From: Ichthyophis bannanicus
Taxonomy: Eukaryota; Chordata; Amphibia; Gymnophiona; Ichthyophiidae
Length of the DNA: 64,000 nt
Assembly: GCA_033557465.1 (NCBI GenBank)
Contig: CM066039.1
Span: 50,683,788 to 50,747,787 of the forward strand
Direction: 5' to 3'
The notes beneath the pieces were generated by a model. That model was given only the letters and a program-made list of their open reading frames with translations. It did not search any database and was not told where the DNA came from. Positions 11,721-23,574 of this stretch are shown piece by piece. The translations under genes and the position numbers were made by a program. Each line of letters opens with the position of its first letter. Positions within the stretch are counted from its first letter, which is position 1.

Positions 11721-11999
11721 TGTGCAGCCTTTCGGTCAGCCAAAGTGAATCGCTTCTACAGCAGAAGGCGTGAAAGGATGTCAGAGGGTATCGATGTCCT
11801 GATGCAGAGCTGGCCATCCCACGGACTTCTCTACATCTTTCCCCCAGGGGCGCTCATAGGGTGAGTGGTTCAGTGCATTGAAGCGGAGCAGGGGAGAGTT
11901 CTCTTAGTGGCACCAGATTGGCCGAGACGTCCGTGGTAGGCCGATCTAGTTCGGTTGCTCGACGGGGAACCTTGGTGTTTGCCCGCGACAGCGAATCTT

Positions 12000-12297
12000 A
12001 TTTATTTATTTATTTATTTGCGATGCTTGATATACCGCTCATACCGGAGTGTCAGGGTGGTGTACAATAATAAGCATATTGGCTACTAGAAAGTCAAAGG
12101 AGGAAGGGAACACCATTGGATTGATAGGAAAGCAGTAGTGAGAGAATAGGAAGAAGACAGAAAGGGAGCAGAACTAGACACATAAGCACGGCTGACTGCT
12201 GAGGGGATGGAAGGGAGAGGAGGAGGGGGAGTAGAGGCAGTGTATAGCATCATGACCATCATGTGGTGGCAGGGAGGTCGAAGGCCTGGCAGTAGAG
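12000..12297 (-). repeat. 3' UTR and tail of LINE A
   Basis: It starts with five TTTA units, then 'gcgatgcttgatataccgct', the minus-strand form of a LINE 3' end. The rest is purine-rich and non-coding. It is cut off from LINE A coding sequence by LINE B. Confidence 0.6.
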
Positions 12298-13983
12298 ATT
12301 TATTTATTTTTATTTATTTATTTAATTAATTGGATTTTTATACCGCCTTATCATACAATCAAAACGGTTTAACAAAAGAGAAAATTAGTAATAGTGAAAA
12401 AATCTGTGATAACATATACATAGTTTGTAAATATATGATTAAATGTCTTCGGAAAAGGTGCACTATATATATTGTGAGCTATACTATAAAGTGAGCTATT
12501 GTACAATGTATATATAAATAATTGCTTTCTTAAAAATTAATTAGTTGATTGCATGACCGTAGTGCTCCGTAAACAAAACTGTTTTCAGTTGTTTTCTAAA
12601 GTCTTTGATGTCCTGAGCTGCTCTCAGATCATTAGGTAGGGAGTTCCAGATGGAAGTCGCAGCAAACGAGAAAGCTCTCTCAGAGGTCTCCTTGCGTGTT
12701 TTTCTGATGTCATTTGAGGAGCTGATTCTATTTTCAGATACACTTCTCCTAGGTCTGTTGCTAATATCTGACCGGATAAGATACGTCAGACTTTTTGCAG
12801 AACATTGTTGCTTTATCTTGAAAATATAAATTACTGTTTTGTATTTAATACGAGATGATATTGGTAACCAATGAAGCTCCTTTAAGATAGGAGTTATATG
12901 CTCTTTACTTGATAGACCAAAAATTATACGAGCAGCGGTGTTTTGCGCTAACTGTAAAGGCTTCAGTGACTGCTTAGCTAGACCCAGATATATTGGATTG
13001 CAGAAGTCAAGTAATGGTGTAATTAGAGCATGACAAACATTGCGGAAGTGAACAGTTTCCAGAAGCGGCCTTAGTCTTCTGATGATTTTCATTCTATAAT
13101 AAGCGCTTCTAATCGTCTTGTTTATGTGTGATCTGAGATTTAATTCCTTGTCTAGAGTAACTCCAAGATATTTCACTTCTGATTTAATAGGAATAATTGA
13201 ATTATCTATCTTGATGACAGGTGGATGTGCAAAATTTTGGTTACGAGATACAAATAATGCCTCTGTCTTGCTAAAATTAATTTGCATATTGTTGGTTTTA
13301 CACCAGGTGGACATTTGTGATAGACAATCTGTGATGCTGGAAAAATCAGGTTTCTCGATGGAGATAGTTGTGAAAATCATAATATCGTCAGCATAAATTG
13401 TATACTTTATGCCACTTTTTAATGGAATATTGCAAATTGGCTGCAAATAAATGTTGAAGAGAAGCGAAGAAAGAGCGGAACCTTGTGGCACACCTTGTAA
13501 TACTCTTATGGGCAGAGAAGTTTTTTGTCCAATCTTTACTTGTAAAAATCTCTCTGTCAGATATGATTGAAACCATTTTAATGTGACCCCATGTAGACCA
13601 ATCTCCTCTAATCTATGTAATAACCTATTGTGATCTACAGAATCGAATGCAGCCGAAATGTCTATAAAAATCATTATAATACCCTTTTTAATGTCATCAA
13701 TGGTACGGAGAACGTAATCAAAAAGATAAATCATTAAGGTTTCAACTCCATGGTTTGGGCGAAAACCATGTTGGTTATCGTCTAAAGGCGCATGAATATC
13801 AATGTGTTCTTGGAGTTGAAGTTGCACTGTCTTTTCAATGATTTTCGCTAAAAAGGGTATGCTGGAAATAGGCCGGTAGGCAGCTGGGTTATTCTTGTCT
13901 AACGTTGTCTTCTTCGGGATTGGTCTAACAGTTGCAAGCTTTAAGTGCTTTGGTAAATTACCTTGAGAGAGGGAATTATGCAC
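12298..13983 (-). mobile_element. LINE B: 5'-truncated L2/CR1-group LINE with intact RT C-terminal half
   Basis: A single frame at 12541-13983 encodes 480 residues without a stop. It has PAAYRPISSIPFLAKIIEK, FIDISAAFDSVDHNRLL (palm motif A), LQGVPQGSALSSLLFNIYL, YTIYADDIMIF (catalytic YADD), KYLGVTLDKELN, ELHWLPISSRIKYKT and a final SIWNSLPNDLR block. This order is typical of L2-type LINEs. The endonuclease half is missing, so the copy is 5'-truncated. The 3' UTR (12298-12540) has 'atttttataccgcc' and TTTA repeats. It is younger than LINE A, in which it lies. Confidence 0.85.
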
Positions 13984-16980
13984 AATGTTTTGTATTATGT
14001 GAATAAAATTTGACTTTGTGGACTTTATAGGTTTTAAGTAGCGCTTTGAAGCGAGGAAATGAGGATTCGGTGCGAAGAGAGTGTGAGAGAGAATTCCACA
14101 GGGCAGGACTTAGAAAGAAGAATACAGAGTGACGAGTGAGTTCGAGGTGAGCTTGGGATGGAGAGGGAAGAAAAAGACGATTGCCATGAGCAGAACGGAG
14201 GAGACAAGGAGTGGACTGGAGGTAAATGAGATCAGACAAATACTGGGGGATACTGGTGTGGAGAACTTTGTGTGTGGTGATGAGGTACTTATAGACAAAT
14301 CTGAATTTAATGGGGAGCCAGTGGAGGGTGAGAAGACAAAGGGTGATGTGATCAAAACGGGATGACAAGACGGGCGGCAGTATTTTGGATAAGCTGAAGT
14401 CGATGAAGCTGAGAGTTGGGGAGACCGGCAAAAATTGAATTACAGTAGTCCAAGCAGGAGATCACGAGGAAAAGAACCAGGGTGGTGAGGGAGGGAGCAG
14501 AGAGATATGGCCGGAGAGCCCGAATCCTACGGAGGTGAAAAAAACAACTACGTACGAGAGAGGAAATATGTTGGTGTAAAGACATTGAGGAATCAAGGGT
14601 GACATCAAGATAGCAGAGAGTGGGGACAAGTGGAATGGGGAGGGAGGACATAGTGGGAGCTAGAGTGGGAGGAGTGGCAGTGAAGGAGAACCAGATAGCG
14701 GAGGACTTAGAAGGATTGACACAGAGGAAGTTATCAGAAAACCAGCCTGCAATGAGAGTGAGGCAAGCATTGAGGGCAGTGAGATCAGGAGTTGTAGAGC
14801 TGGTGTGATGAATGAGAAGAATATCATCAGCATAGAAGTATGAGGATATACCAGTCTGTTGAATGAGCAGGGCGAGAGGAGCTAAAAAAATATTGAACAG
14901 AAGGGGGGCGAGGATGGATCCCTGGGGGACACCACAGTGCAGGGGGAAAGAGGAGGAGATGTTAGTACCTGAGTGAACAGCGAAAGTGCGGGATGAGAGA
15001 AAAAGAGCGAAACCAGTGAAGGACAGTGCCGCGGATACCAAAGTCAGACGAGTGAGGAAAGTACGGTGGTCAATGACATCAAGGCGGCGGAGAGATCCAG
15101 GGAGACAGCAATAGATAAATCACCACGATCGTGAGAACAGTGGAGTTCACTAAGGAGAGCTAGAAGAATAGTTTTGATGCTGTGGCAGGCCCTGAAACCA
15201 GACTGCCGAGGGTGAAGAGAGAGGGTAGTGTCAAGATGTGCAGAGAGCTGTGTGAATACCAGTTTTTCAAGGACCTTGGAGAGAAAAGGGAGATTCGAAA
15301 TGGGCTGCAGTTAGCATGGAGGGAGGGGTCGAGAGTGGGTTTCTTCAAGAGGGGGTAGACCAGGGCATGTTTCCAAAGGGTGGGAAAACAGCCGGAGATA
15401 AGACTGGAATTGATTATAGCAAGGCCATAAGGGAGGAGCGTGAGAGAGGGATCAAGGAGCCAGGTGGAGGGAAGGGGATCCAGTGGACAGGTAGTTTTGT
15501 GAGATGAGGAGATTACCTTAACAAGTTCAGAGGAAGTAACAGATCGGAAGGAGTGCCAAGTGTGGGGGAAGACACAAGAAGGTGGGGGAGAACACATAAT
15601 GGGAGAGGGGAGGGGGAGGGAGAAGGGAGAGAGGAGGGGGACAGGGATGAAAAGAGGAATGGAGAGACTGGATCTTGTCAACAAAAAAGGATGCAAGACT
15701 TGTTGGGCTAGGGGCAGCAGGAGGAAGTACTGACGAGGAAGGGAGAGTGGTGGGGGAAGACAGAGAATGGAGTACCTGGTACAGATGACGGGAAGAGTTA
15801 GAGGAAGAAGTAATAAGATTTGAGTAGTGAGCCCATTTAGCAGCTGTGATCATAGAATGGTACAGGCGGTGTTCGTGGCGGAATGTGGTGAGGGAGGTAG
15901 CAGAGGGATGTTTGCGCCAACAACGCTCAGTGCGCCAGAGGTGGGCATGTTGAAGGTACAGACCCAGATAATACCAGGAATGACGGGACATTGGGCGGTA
16001 GGGAATGGGGCGGAGAGGGGCCAGAGTATCGAGGGTTGAAGTGAGGGTGGAGGACCAGGTATCGACCTGCTGATCCACGGGAAGGGAGAAAAATTTAGAA
16101 GGAAAGAGGGAATCGGCTGATGGGAAGCGCTGGAGGGTAAGAGGGGTAAGGTGCCGTTTGAGAACCTGGGAGGAAGTATCGGTGATAGGCAAGGTGGGAG
16201 CTTGTAAGGGAGGAAGAAAGAAGGAGAACAACAAGCAATGGTGGTCAGACCAGGGAAAAGGAAGAGGTAGAATACCAGATGGAGTGTAAGGGGAGAAGGT
16301 GGAGGTGAAGATAAGGTCAAGGGTATGCCCGGAGGAGTGAGTTGGACAGTCCACATGCTGAGTTAGGGATAAATCAGTAAGGAGTGACAGAAGATCCCTA
16401 ACACGGGGTCAGGTCTGAGTTCAGGTGGACAATGACGAGATGAGAGGGCAGAAGGGCTGTCTTGGAGAGAGTGAGTAGCAGAGAATCCCAAAGATCTGGG
16501 CGCACTGAAGGTGGTGCATAAAGAAGGAGAAAGTACACAGGAATAGAGGTCTCTGAGCGCAACAGCAGAGAGCATCGAGCGAGTGCTGAGTCAGTAAATC
16601 ATGTCCCAGAGGGTTTTTTGCATGGAGAGATCTGCAGTTCAAGAGGACAAAAGAGAGGGTCATTAAGGAAGTGACTGGCAGAGTGGGAGGTGTAGGGGGA
16701 GACTGACTTGGGCGGCAAACAAGAAGGTTACTCATATTACGAGCAATGGTCCCAGATGGGGACGAGAAGGCAATGGGTGGGCGGTGCTCCCAGAACACAG
16801 GGATGGCAGCCATGGAGAACGCCTGTAAAGAGAGAGACAGGTGAGATGAGAATGTGGAGAAAGACCTGAGTGAGCAGAGCTGGGGAACTGTTAGAGAAGA
16901 GTGTAGCAATAGGAGTGCAATGAAGCACAGAGGGGTCCACCTAAAGAAAGGAGACTGACCTGATTGGCGATGGACGGCGC
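13984..16980 (-). pseudogene. LINE A: endonuclease and reverse transcriptase remnants
   Basis: Minus-strand frames follow one another from right to left. LLNCRSLHAKN, near 16600-16650, marks the start of an APE-type endonuclease. SDHHCLLFSF, within 15527-16354, is from its end. A linker and RT N-terminal part (15160-15696) includes LLKKPTLDPS. Then come GVPQGSILAPLLFNIFLAPL and YFYADDILLIHH (14352-15041) with an intact YADD. The C-terminal LHWLPIKFRF and SPALWNSLSHSLR lie in 13976-14431. Frameshifts separate the blocks. The family is L2/CR1-group but distinct from LINE B. Confidence 0.8.
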
Positions 16981-17071
16981 CCCAATCGTCCTTGCCCCAA
17001 GGAGCTCGCCCAAGGAGCAGAACATGCTCCTTTTGCGCGCTCCTTCGGCGCGCGCCCATGGCACGGAATGG

Positions 17072-17455
17072 CACCCCGCTGTTCTTTAAATGTGGCAGGG
17101 TACCTGGATTCTGACGTGAAAGCGTTGTACGTGTCCGCGTCACTTCTGGGAGGCAGAGCAGGAGAGATTTAGCCAACAGACGGGCAACAATGCAATACAG
17201 GACCTGAGGAGAGGGCAGAGAATCAGCGTACAGCATACAATACAGACAATAGCAGCAACAGAAGCAGGACACAGCAGCCAAGCTTGAACTGCGCCCCGCT
17301 GTTCTTTAAATGTGGCAGGGTACCTGGATTCTGACACGTCCGCGTCACTTCCGGGAGGCGGAGCAGGAGAGGTTTAGCCAACAGACGGGCAACGATGCAA
17401 TACAGGACCTGAGGAGAGGGCAGAGAATCAGCGTACAGCATACAATACAAACAAT
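17072..17455 (-). repeat. Tandem 5'-UTR units at the start of LINE A
   Basis: The phrase 'ctgttctttaaatgtggcag' occurs at 17079 and again 220 bp later. Both are followed by 'tacctggattctgac', 'cgcgtcactt' and 'tagccaacagacgggcaac'. The second copy lacks about 16 bp. The units sit at the 5' end of a minus-strand LINE, where some LINEs keep promoter monomers. Confidence 0.7.
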
Positions 17456-18565
17456 AGAATCTTCTGATTCAAGGCCCTCTACGAATGCCTCAGGTGGATC
17501 GGTTCTCACTTACGGCTTGGCCTTTGAAAGGGAGAGGTTAAGGAAGAAAGGTTATTCGGGAGCGGTGATTGTGACCTTACTTCGAGCCAGAAAGAGTTCC
17601 ATCTCCCCAGCGTAGGTACGAGTATGGTGTAATTTTGAGAACTGGGGTTCGCTACATCAGATTCGCTCATCTACGGTTTCATTGCCTATGGTGTTAAGTG
17701 TCTTACAGGATGGTTTTGATAAAGGGTTAGCAACCAATTCCTTAAGGGTTCAACTGGCAGCTATTTCTTGCTATCAAGATAAAGTCCAGGGGGTGGCCTT
17801 GGACTCTCTTATCGACGTGATGCGTTTCCTAAAAGTGGTATCTCGGTTACGACCTTCTCGCAGAATGGTTGCTCCCCCGTGGGATCTCAGCATGGTTTCC
17901 GGAGCATTAACTGGAGAACCCTTTGAACCTCTTCACCAAGCTTCACTCAGAGATTTAACCTTAAAGATGGTGTTTCTGGGGGCAATATGTTCAGCATGTC
18001 AAATTTAGGAGTTACAGGCGCTGTCCTGTCAAGAGCCGTTTCTGTCATGTTCTAGGGAAAAGGTGGTGTTGCGACTGGTGCCGTCCTTTCTGCCCAAAGT
18101 GGTTTCTCAGTTTCACATGAATCAAGCGGTTTCTTTGCCAATGTTGGGTGTTACGGGAGAGGATGCGTCAGACCATAGTCGGCGTCGGTTGGTTATAAAG
18201 AGGGTCTTACGTCCCAGAATCCTTCCGCAAGTTGGAGCGCTTGTTCGTTCTCTTTGGAGGTCCGCGTTAAAGGGAAGCAGCAGCCTAAGCCTCAATTTCT
18301 AGATGGGTCCGAGAAGCGATAACGTCTGCATACCTGTGGCAAGGTCAGCAGGTACCTGTGGGGTTACGGGCTCACTCTGCTAGAGCGCAAGCGACATCAT
18401 GGGCGGAGCATAGTTTAGGGCCGCCAGTGGAGATTTGCAGAGTAGCCACTTGGTCGTCTCTTCATACTTTCAGCAAGCACTATCGCCTGGACGTTCAGGC
18501 GATGAACGATGACGGTTTTGGGTCGGTGGTGTTGCGATCCAGGTGTTCAAATCCCTCCCAATGAT
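17456..18565 (+). pseudogene. DIRS tyrosine recombinase
   Basis: Frames at 17310-17615, 17682-18008, 18063-18302 and 18358-18564 read in order as a DIRS recombinase. There is an N-terminal SAM-like part (LRKKGYSGAVIVTLLRARKS), a middle block (HQASLRDLTLKMVFLGAICS) and a C-terminal block with HSARAQATSWAEHSLGPP, then CRVATWSSLHTFSKHYRLDV. The C-terminal block carries the HxxR-type arginine region and the final Tyr of the family. Stops at 17613 and 18006 and frame changes make it dead. Confidence 0.8.
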
Positions 18566-18864
18566 TACTGCTCTGTTACATCCCAGAGGTGGAGGACTGA
18601 ACTGGAGGAACGATAAGGAAAGAGAAATTAGACTTACCTGCTAATTGTAGTTCCTTGAGGAACTCCAGTTCAGCCTTCATTTCCACCCGAGAATAAGTAA
18701 TTCAGAGATCAGAACAGTCTGGGGGGAGTACCAGTCACAAAGTTTATTAAAACTGATGATAGTCTCGGGATCGCTATGGTTCGGTTACTCTAGCCTTTCT
18801 TTCTTTCTTATTGATTTCATGGAGGAAAGAGAAAGTGAGAGAAGTTTTCTTCTTATCAAACGCA
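18566..18864 (+). repeat. DIRS 3' region with internal complementary repeats
   Basis: 'cccagaggtggaggactgaa' at about 18584 matches the left terminal repeat in inverse orientation. 'attagacttacctgctaatt' at about 18634 is inverted relative to 19569-19600. Such internal complementary segments are part of DIRS replication. Confidence 0.6.
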
Positions 18865-19345
18865 GACCTCCCAGCTCCGAACTTTACTGCCCCAACCCAC
18901 CCACAAAAGAACAACCAGACAAACCACCAGCAACACACTCACCATCCCCCATGAACGAACTAAATAAAATCAATGGACCTGCAACAGAGCCTTCGAACTA
19001 TACGCGCCATCCCTTTGGAACTCCCTACCAAGCCAAATCAGAAACAACGGAGATCCTTCAACATTCAGAAAAGAACTAAAAACCACCCTGTTCCAAGAAT
19101 ACCTCGGACCAGAAACAAACATCCACCACTGACTCCCTCCCTCACCCTTTAACATACCCACAGATCTCCCCCCTAAGAGACTAATGTCCATTGTTTACGT
19201 CCTTAATATCTGTTTAGATCATTAATGTTGGCCTCCCGGTGACAGCCCTCTACCCAAGTATTGATTACTGCCCCCCCCCCTTTTTCTGTTAAATCGCTTT
19301 GACCCTGTGAAAAGCGGGATATAAATGCATTTAAATAAATAATTA
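18865..19345 (+). repeat. L2-type LINE 3' end inserted in the DIRS 3' region
   Basis: The segment near 19009-19110 encodes the end of a LINE RT (FRKELKTTLFQEYL in one frame). A 3' UTR follows with 'aaaagcgggatataaatgca' and an (AAATA)n-like tail. DIRS sequence continues on both sides. Confidence 0.65.
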
Positions 19346-19435
19346 ATTAAGGGTAATTTAGTTTAGAAGTTAAAAGTTGAATTTAATGCTATGGCTACTT
19401 ATTTGTCGCTCCTTTGAGTCTGCTTTGTCAATAGT

Positions 19436-19605
19436 TCACTGGGGCTGATGGGAGAAGCCAGTGGAGTACATCCAGTGATGTCATGATTCTGACATACCCA
19501 GTCTCCATGCTGCAGGAGGAGGTACACTACCCAGAGGTGGAGGACTGAACTGGAGTCCTCAAGGAACTACAATTAGCAAGTAAGTCTAATTTCTCTTTTT
19601 TTGGC
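19436..19605 (-). repeat. DIRS right inverted terminal repeat
   Basis: This is the reverse complement of 7611-7750 with few mismatches, followed by 'aaggaactacaattagcaag', which pairs with 18634-18665. Confidence 0.8.
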
Positions 19606-19688
19606 ACCATATTTTGAAATAGTACTTAACTGGAATAGTTGGTGTTTGGTAGCTATATTAGTAGGCATGCTTTTGCCACTAAAAAGTC

Positions 19689-19878
19689 AGGTCAATATTC
19701 AAAGCCCTTAGCCAGCCAGTTAAGGGCACTGACCACGATAATTAGCAATATCTGGTGGATTTAGCCAGTTTGTGCTGCTCATCAGGGATATTCAGTGGCA
19801 GGTCTAATTCAGTTACTGCTATTGAATAACCCACCACCGTGGCATTTGAATATCGGCAGGCCTGAATATCGGGCCCAG
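19689..19878. repeat. MITE-like element, 'ATATTCAG' family
   Basis: It opens with 'ggtcaatattcaaagccctt' and closes with 'ggcctgaatatcgggccc'. The ends are inverted and match the MITEs at 20010-20585 and 26149-26673. Confidence 0.5.
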
Positions 19879-20009
19879 TGCTACTGAAATCTTTGGAAAT
19901 ATTGCAGCTCTTTTTGTGAAAAACCAGAAAAGACACCAGTGCTACCTCAACCAATGAGAGCAACCAAAAAAGAGTGTAAACCAAAAAAACAAGCTTATTT
20001 TAAAAATAT

Positions 20010-20585
20010 AGGGCCCAATATTCAGCGGCGCCGCCGAACTTTAATCTCAGATATTCAATGCCGGGGTCATATCCAGCCCTGGCATTGAGTATCTGATTTG
20101 TCCGGATTGGAAAGAAGCTAATCAGGCAGGAGTGGTCTAGTGGTTAGGACATAGCACCTCGGGCCGGGGGTTCAAATTCCACCTGGGGACAACAATCTTA
20201 GGCCGGAGGGACTAGGGTTTCTAGTCCTATAGGCACTCCTTGGGCAGGCCACTTAACTCTGTTGCCTAACATACACATAGATTGTGAGCCCTTTGGGGAC
20301 AAGGGAATGTATACAGTACCTGTTTCTAGTGATTCATAATGTAAACTGCTTTGATTGAAGGATAAGGTGGTATAGAAAACTGTCTAAATAAATAAATCAC
20401 TGCTGCTGCCACCCCCCAAAATGCCCAATGCTAACCGGTTAGCATTGGGGCATGCAGCAAGTAGCATTACCTGTAGATATCCAGCAATATATACTGCATG
20501 CGGACCGCTGAATATCCAGCTTTGCAGCACTTACACGGTCTGCAGCTCTGTAAACCATGTAAATGTCTTTGACTATTGAGCCCAT
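20010..20585. repeat. MITE of the 'ATATTCAG' family, interrupted by a SINE
   Basis: The left end is 'gggcccaatattcagcggcg' and the right end is 'gactattgagccc'. An internal 'taaccggttagcattgggg' palindrome is shared with the relatives at 24.3 and 26.3 kb. The SINE at 20126-20398 splits it. Confidence 0.55.
20126..20398 (+). repeat. tRNA-derived SINE with LINE-type tail
   Basis: An A-box-like 'gtggtctagtggttagg' and a B-box-like 'gggttcaaattcc' lie about 30 bp apart, as in a tRNA-type Pol III promoter. The body then has 'ggcaggccacttaactctgt' and 'attgtgagccctttggggac', and the 3' end is 'aaggtggtatagaaaactgt' plus (AAATA)n, borrowed from an L2-type LINE. The cloverleaf does not close, so this is not a tRNA gene. 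Confidence 0.8.
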
Positions 20586-22660
20586 AATTTATTAAATGTT
20601 ATTGGATGAAAGCATTTGTGATTGGCCAATATGGAATTTTATGTTTTAGAATTTTTTTAGACTTTTTATTCAAGATGAAGTTTGGAGATTGCTTGATGAT
20701 AATTTGAATGCATCATTTATTTAAGCTGAGCTATCATCCCAATTTAGATGTTTAAGAGATTATTATGTGTTATATGTTCCTTTGATACACTTTTACCCCT
20801 GATGCAAGCCACACGCCGAAATACAGCCGTGTTGGGTTTTGTTTTGTTATAAAGCCATTTTGCTAAACTATGATAATGGTTACCTTGGCTTCTAGTGTGA
20901 TCTAATGGCCCACAGTAACCACTACAATGCACTAGCACTGTAAAAATCCCATGCTAACTGGTCTCAGCAGGGCGAGGCAGGATCAGAGCAGAGAGTGGGC
21001 GTATTGACCTGTGACAGCTAGCGTGTGGGATGGCAGCACATGTTAACTGCTACAACATCTGATGGCGTAACTGCACAGCACCACCTCAAGAGCTGATGCT
21101 AAATGCAGCCACACTACTGGTAGTCTGGTAGCATGACTGCTGCCCATACAGGGAAAAAACAGGCATGCAGTGCCAGTGTACTCCTTCCCACCAAGACTCC
21201 TTCCCACAACCCCCTCATGGATCAGATCCCCTGATCAAAACTTCTCTCACAGGTCATCTCCCTCCCTCCCGCCCCCTGAGTATCTCCTCCTTTTAGAACC
21301 AACCTCTTGGACAGCCAGTCAATAATCCTGACTTCCCCAAGACTCCCCACCCCCAATCAAATCCCCCCTACAAGGCTCAAACCCCAACCCTCCCACCACG
21401 CACCCTAAGCTACCCCAGGTCTTGCTCAGAGCTCTCTGATGGTCTAAGTGAACACTGGGTAGAATCAGTCCCTCTCTGGTCTTGCCCCAGCTGCAATAAC
21501 TAAGCTACCCCAAGTCTTGCCCCAGCTGCGATAGCTGAAAAAAGGCGCTCATATGTCTTGAGGTAGTTTCTTCTTTTTGTTCTTTGGTGTACCCTCTTTT
21601 CTACTGCTCTTTTTCTGAATCATTTTCTTTTCCTCTGGTACAACTTACCCAGTGTCATGTGAGCCACATCAAATTTAAGAGACATCAGCTTTAAAAGACC
21701 TTAAGATCTTTAGGCTCTGTGCCATAAATGTTTTCAACTACAAACCAACCAATGTGTTTGTGTGAGCCCAAAATGACAAGCTATTTTAAACTTAGAGTTA
21801 TAAAATTAATACCTGTCAAAGCACTTTTTGATAATTCTCTAAGAATTTTTATGAATAAAATTACACCAATTATATTTTTATTGAACACGTTTAAATGTTT
21901 TTTTTTTATAAAAGCGAAGGCTTTTTTGAACTATGATTAAAAAAACGTCTTTCATGCTTATAAATCGTGGTGAAAATCTACTCGTTCTGAGGGTTTTTTT
22001 CCCATTCCTATTCTCCTATCAATCAATATAAAACTTGATGCTAGAAAATCAGATATAGAAGGAAAGTAGAAAAACATGAGAACTATCTGTAGAACATATG
22101 GAGAGATAGAAGATTATGAAGCGCAGAGGCACACAACTAGAGACCAGGAAAATGTGGCAGATAGATACAGACGAGGAGGTGAAAGAAAGAAGGTCTTAAT
22201 TGAACAATGCACAAATGGTCATTAGAGGAAACTCTATCAACCAGAGTGGTTGTCACTTGGCCAAAACCTACTGAGAGGTATAGTTTTAAGGGAATCTGGC
22301 CTGGGAGCCAAATAGATGTGTTTAGGATACTGAAAGACTAAAGCAGAAAAGCAAACAGCTGTCAAGGGAGCAGTCAGAGAGAAACAGGGGCTAAAGACAG
22401 ACTTCAGCATCCAGAGCATAAAAGCTGATAGAGAGTTTATTTTTGATTTCAGGGTCACTAAATACTACCTGAACATTTAAGGGGCTCTAGGTATAAGGAG
22501 GTGCCTAGGTCAATGCAGTTTTAAGTGCTTAGCATACAGGGATACCTCTTGCCCCTGCGCCAGGCTAAAAGTATAACTGAATAGGAATTATATGTCTGTC
22601 TTTCCAATATGGAAGGCCTGGGGGAGCTAGAGGGTTTCAAAAAATTATAAAATAGAATGT
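20586..22660. other. No gene recognised
   Basis: AT-rich and unassigned. C-rich, TCCC-type sequence at 21180-21410 gives no coding signal. One short direct repeat, 'taagctaccccaggtcttgc', occurs near 21408 and again in similar form near 21502. Confidence 0.4.
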
Positions 22661-23495
22661 TTTGACGGGACACTGTGCGAAACTGGGGGATACTATTAGA
22701 CTCGCAGTTATCGTTAAAGCCACAAATTTGTGTCTTGCGTTCTGCTGCTTTTTAGAGGTTAGAACTTTTGTGTCATTTGAGGGTATATTTACCCGTTGAA
22801 GATTTGATTGATTCTGCAAACGCTTCCCTTTATTATTGTAGTTCACTTTATTGGGGTTGCCGGTATATTACGTGCCCTTCGGCTGCTTGTCTTTGGTACG
22901 ATGTGGTCCACAAGCCAGGATGACACCAGTGTTGTGCTTTCTTCATGCTTCTGGTGTTCCGAATCCAGTTTAAAATCTGTTATCTGGCATTTGAGGTTTT
23001 CCATGAAGGCTCTCCTTGTTATCTTTGGGACATTGTATTGCCTCATATTCCAGGCCGTGCTTTGCAGTCTTCTGACTTACGCTTGTTGGAAATTCTTGCA
23101 GCGTGTGAAGTGAGGTTTTCAAAGACTCGTGCAACTGCTTTTTCGGTAGATGCTCCAAAGGTTTGCAATGCAGTGCCGGAGGCTTTCAGAAGGGAGCATA
23201 ATTATCTTAAGTTCTGTAAGCAGCTGAAAGCGCATCTGTTTAGATGCTCTTTTGGGACATGAGACAATATGGATGGCATTTATCTAGCGTCCATTTCGCT
23301 GCCTTTTGGATTTATGAATGTATCTGCCTGGTTGAATGCTTGTGCAATGGGATGGTTTTATGGGGTTGATGTGCAAGCTGCAATGGGGTCCATATATTCC
23401 TTGTTTGCTATAGCTTTCACTGTATGAGTTTTATCGTTTACTGCTCAGACTAGCTATGCTAGGTGCCAGATCTATACTTTTAATAAATAAACACA
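22661..23495 (+). pseudogene. LINE 3' half remnant, L2/CR1 group
   Basis: Mixed plus-strand frames give a CLAF...VRTF region, then RIQFKICYLAFEVFHEGSPC and SVDAPKVCNAVPEAFR, the C-terminal blocks of a LINE RT. The 3' UTR ends in 'taataaataaacac'. It is strongly eroded. Confidence 0.6.
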
Positions 23496-23574
23496 ATGAT
23501 TTGGGAGAGTAAGATCTTTCTGTTTCCCTTTTTTTGCCACACTGACACAGTGCTCTAGGAAGGCTAGGTGCCTA

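Larger units (their letters stand above)
12000..17455 (-). mobile_element. Nested minus-strand LINE stack inside the DIRS element
   Basis: DIRS sequence stops at 'gcgaatctta' (about 12000) and resumes at 'gaatcttctgattc' (about 17456). A short AATCTT duplication flanks the insert. The left side begins with a T-rich (TTTA)n, the reverse complement of a LINE 3' tail, and the right side ends in repeated 5'-UTR units. The outer LINE (LINE A) is therefore close to full length, and LINE B sits inside its 3' part. Confidence 0.75.
7611..19605 (+). mobile_element. DIRS-type tyrosine-recombinase retrotransposon, decayed and split
   Basis: Inverted repeats at 7611-7750 and 19436-19605 bound, in order, a gag-like region, a DIRS-type RT/RNase H and a tyrosine recombinase. 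This is the defining DIRS layout: inverted rather than direct terminal repeats, and a recombinase instead of a DDE integrase. The element is interrupted at 12000-17455 by minus-strand LINEs and at about 18865-19345 by a LINE tail. All coding parts carry stops or frameshifts. DIRS elements are common in amphibians, reptiles and fish and are not known from mammals or birds, which helps to place the host. Confidence 0.85.

Noticed and set aside
12541..13983. A host gene encoding a 480-residue protein
   Set aside because: All motifs are those of a LINE reverse transcriptase, and the flanks carry a LINE 3' UTR and tail.
20126..20398. A tRNA gene from the A- and B-box-like words
   Set aside because: The acceptor and anticodon stems do not close, and a SINE body with a LINE tail follows. 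The same applies at 23575, 26679 and 61764.
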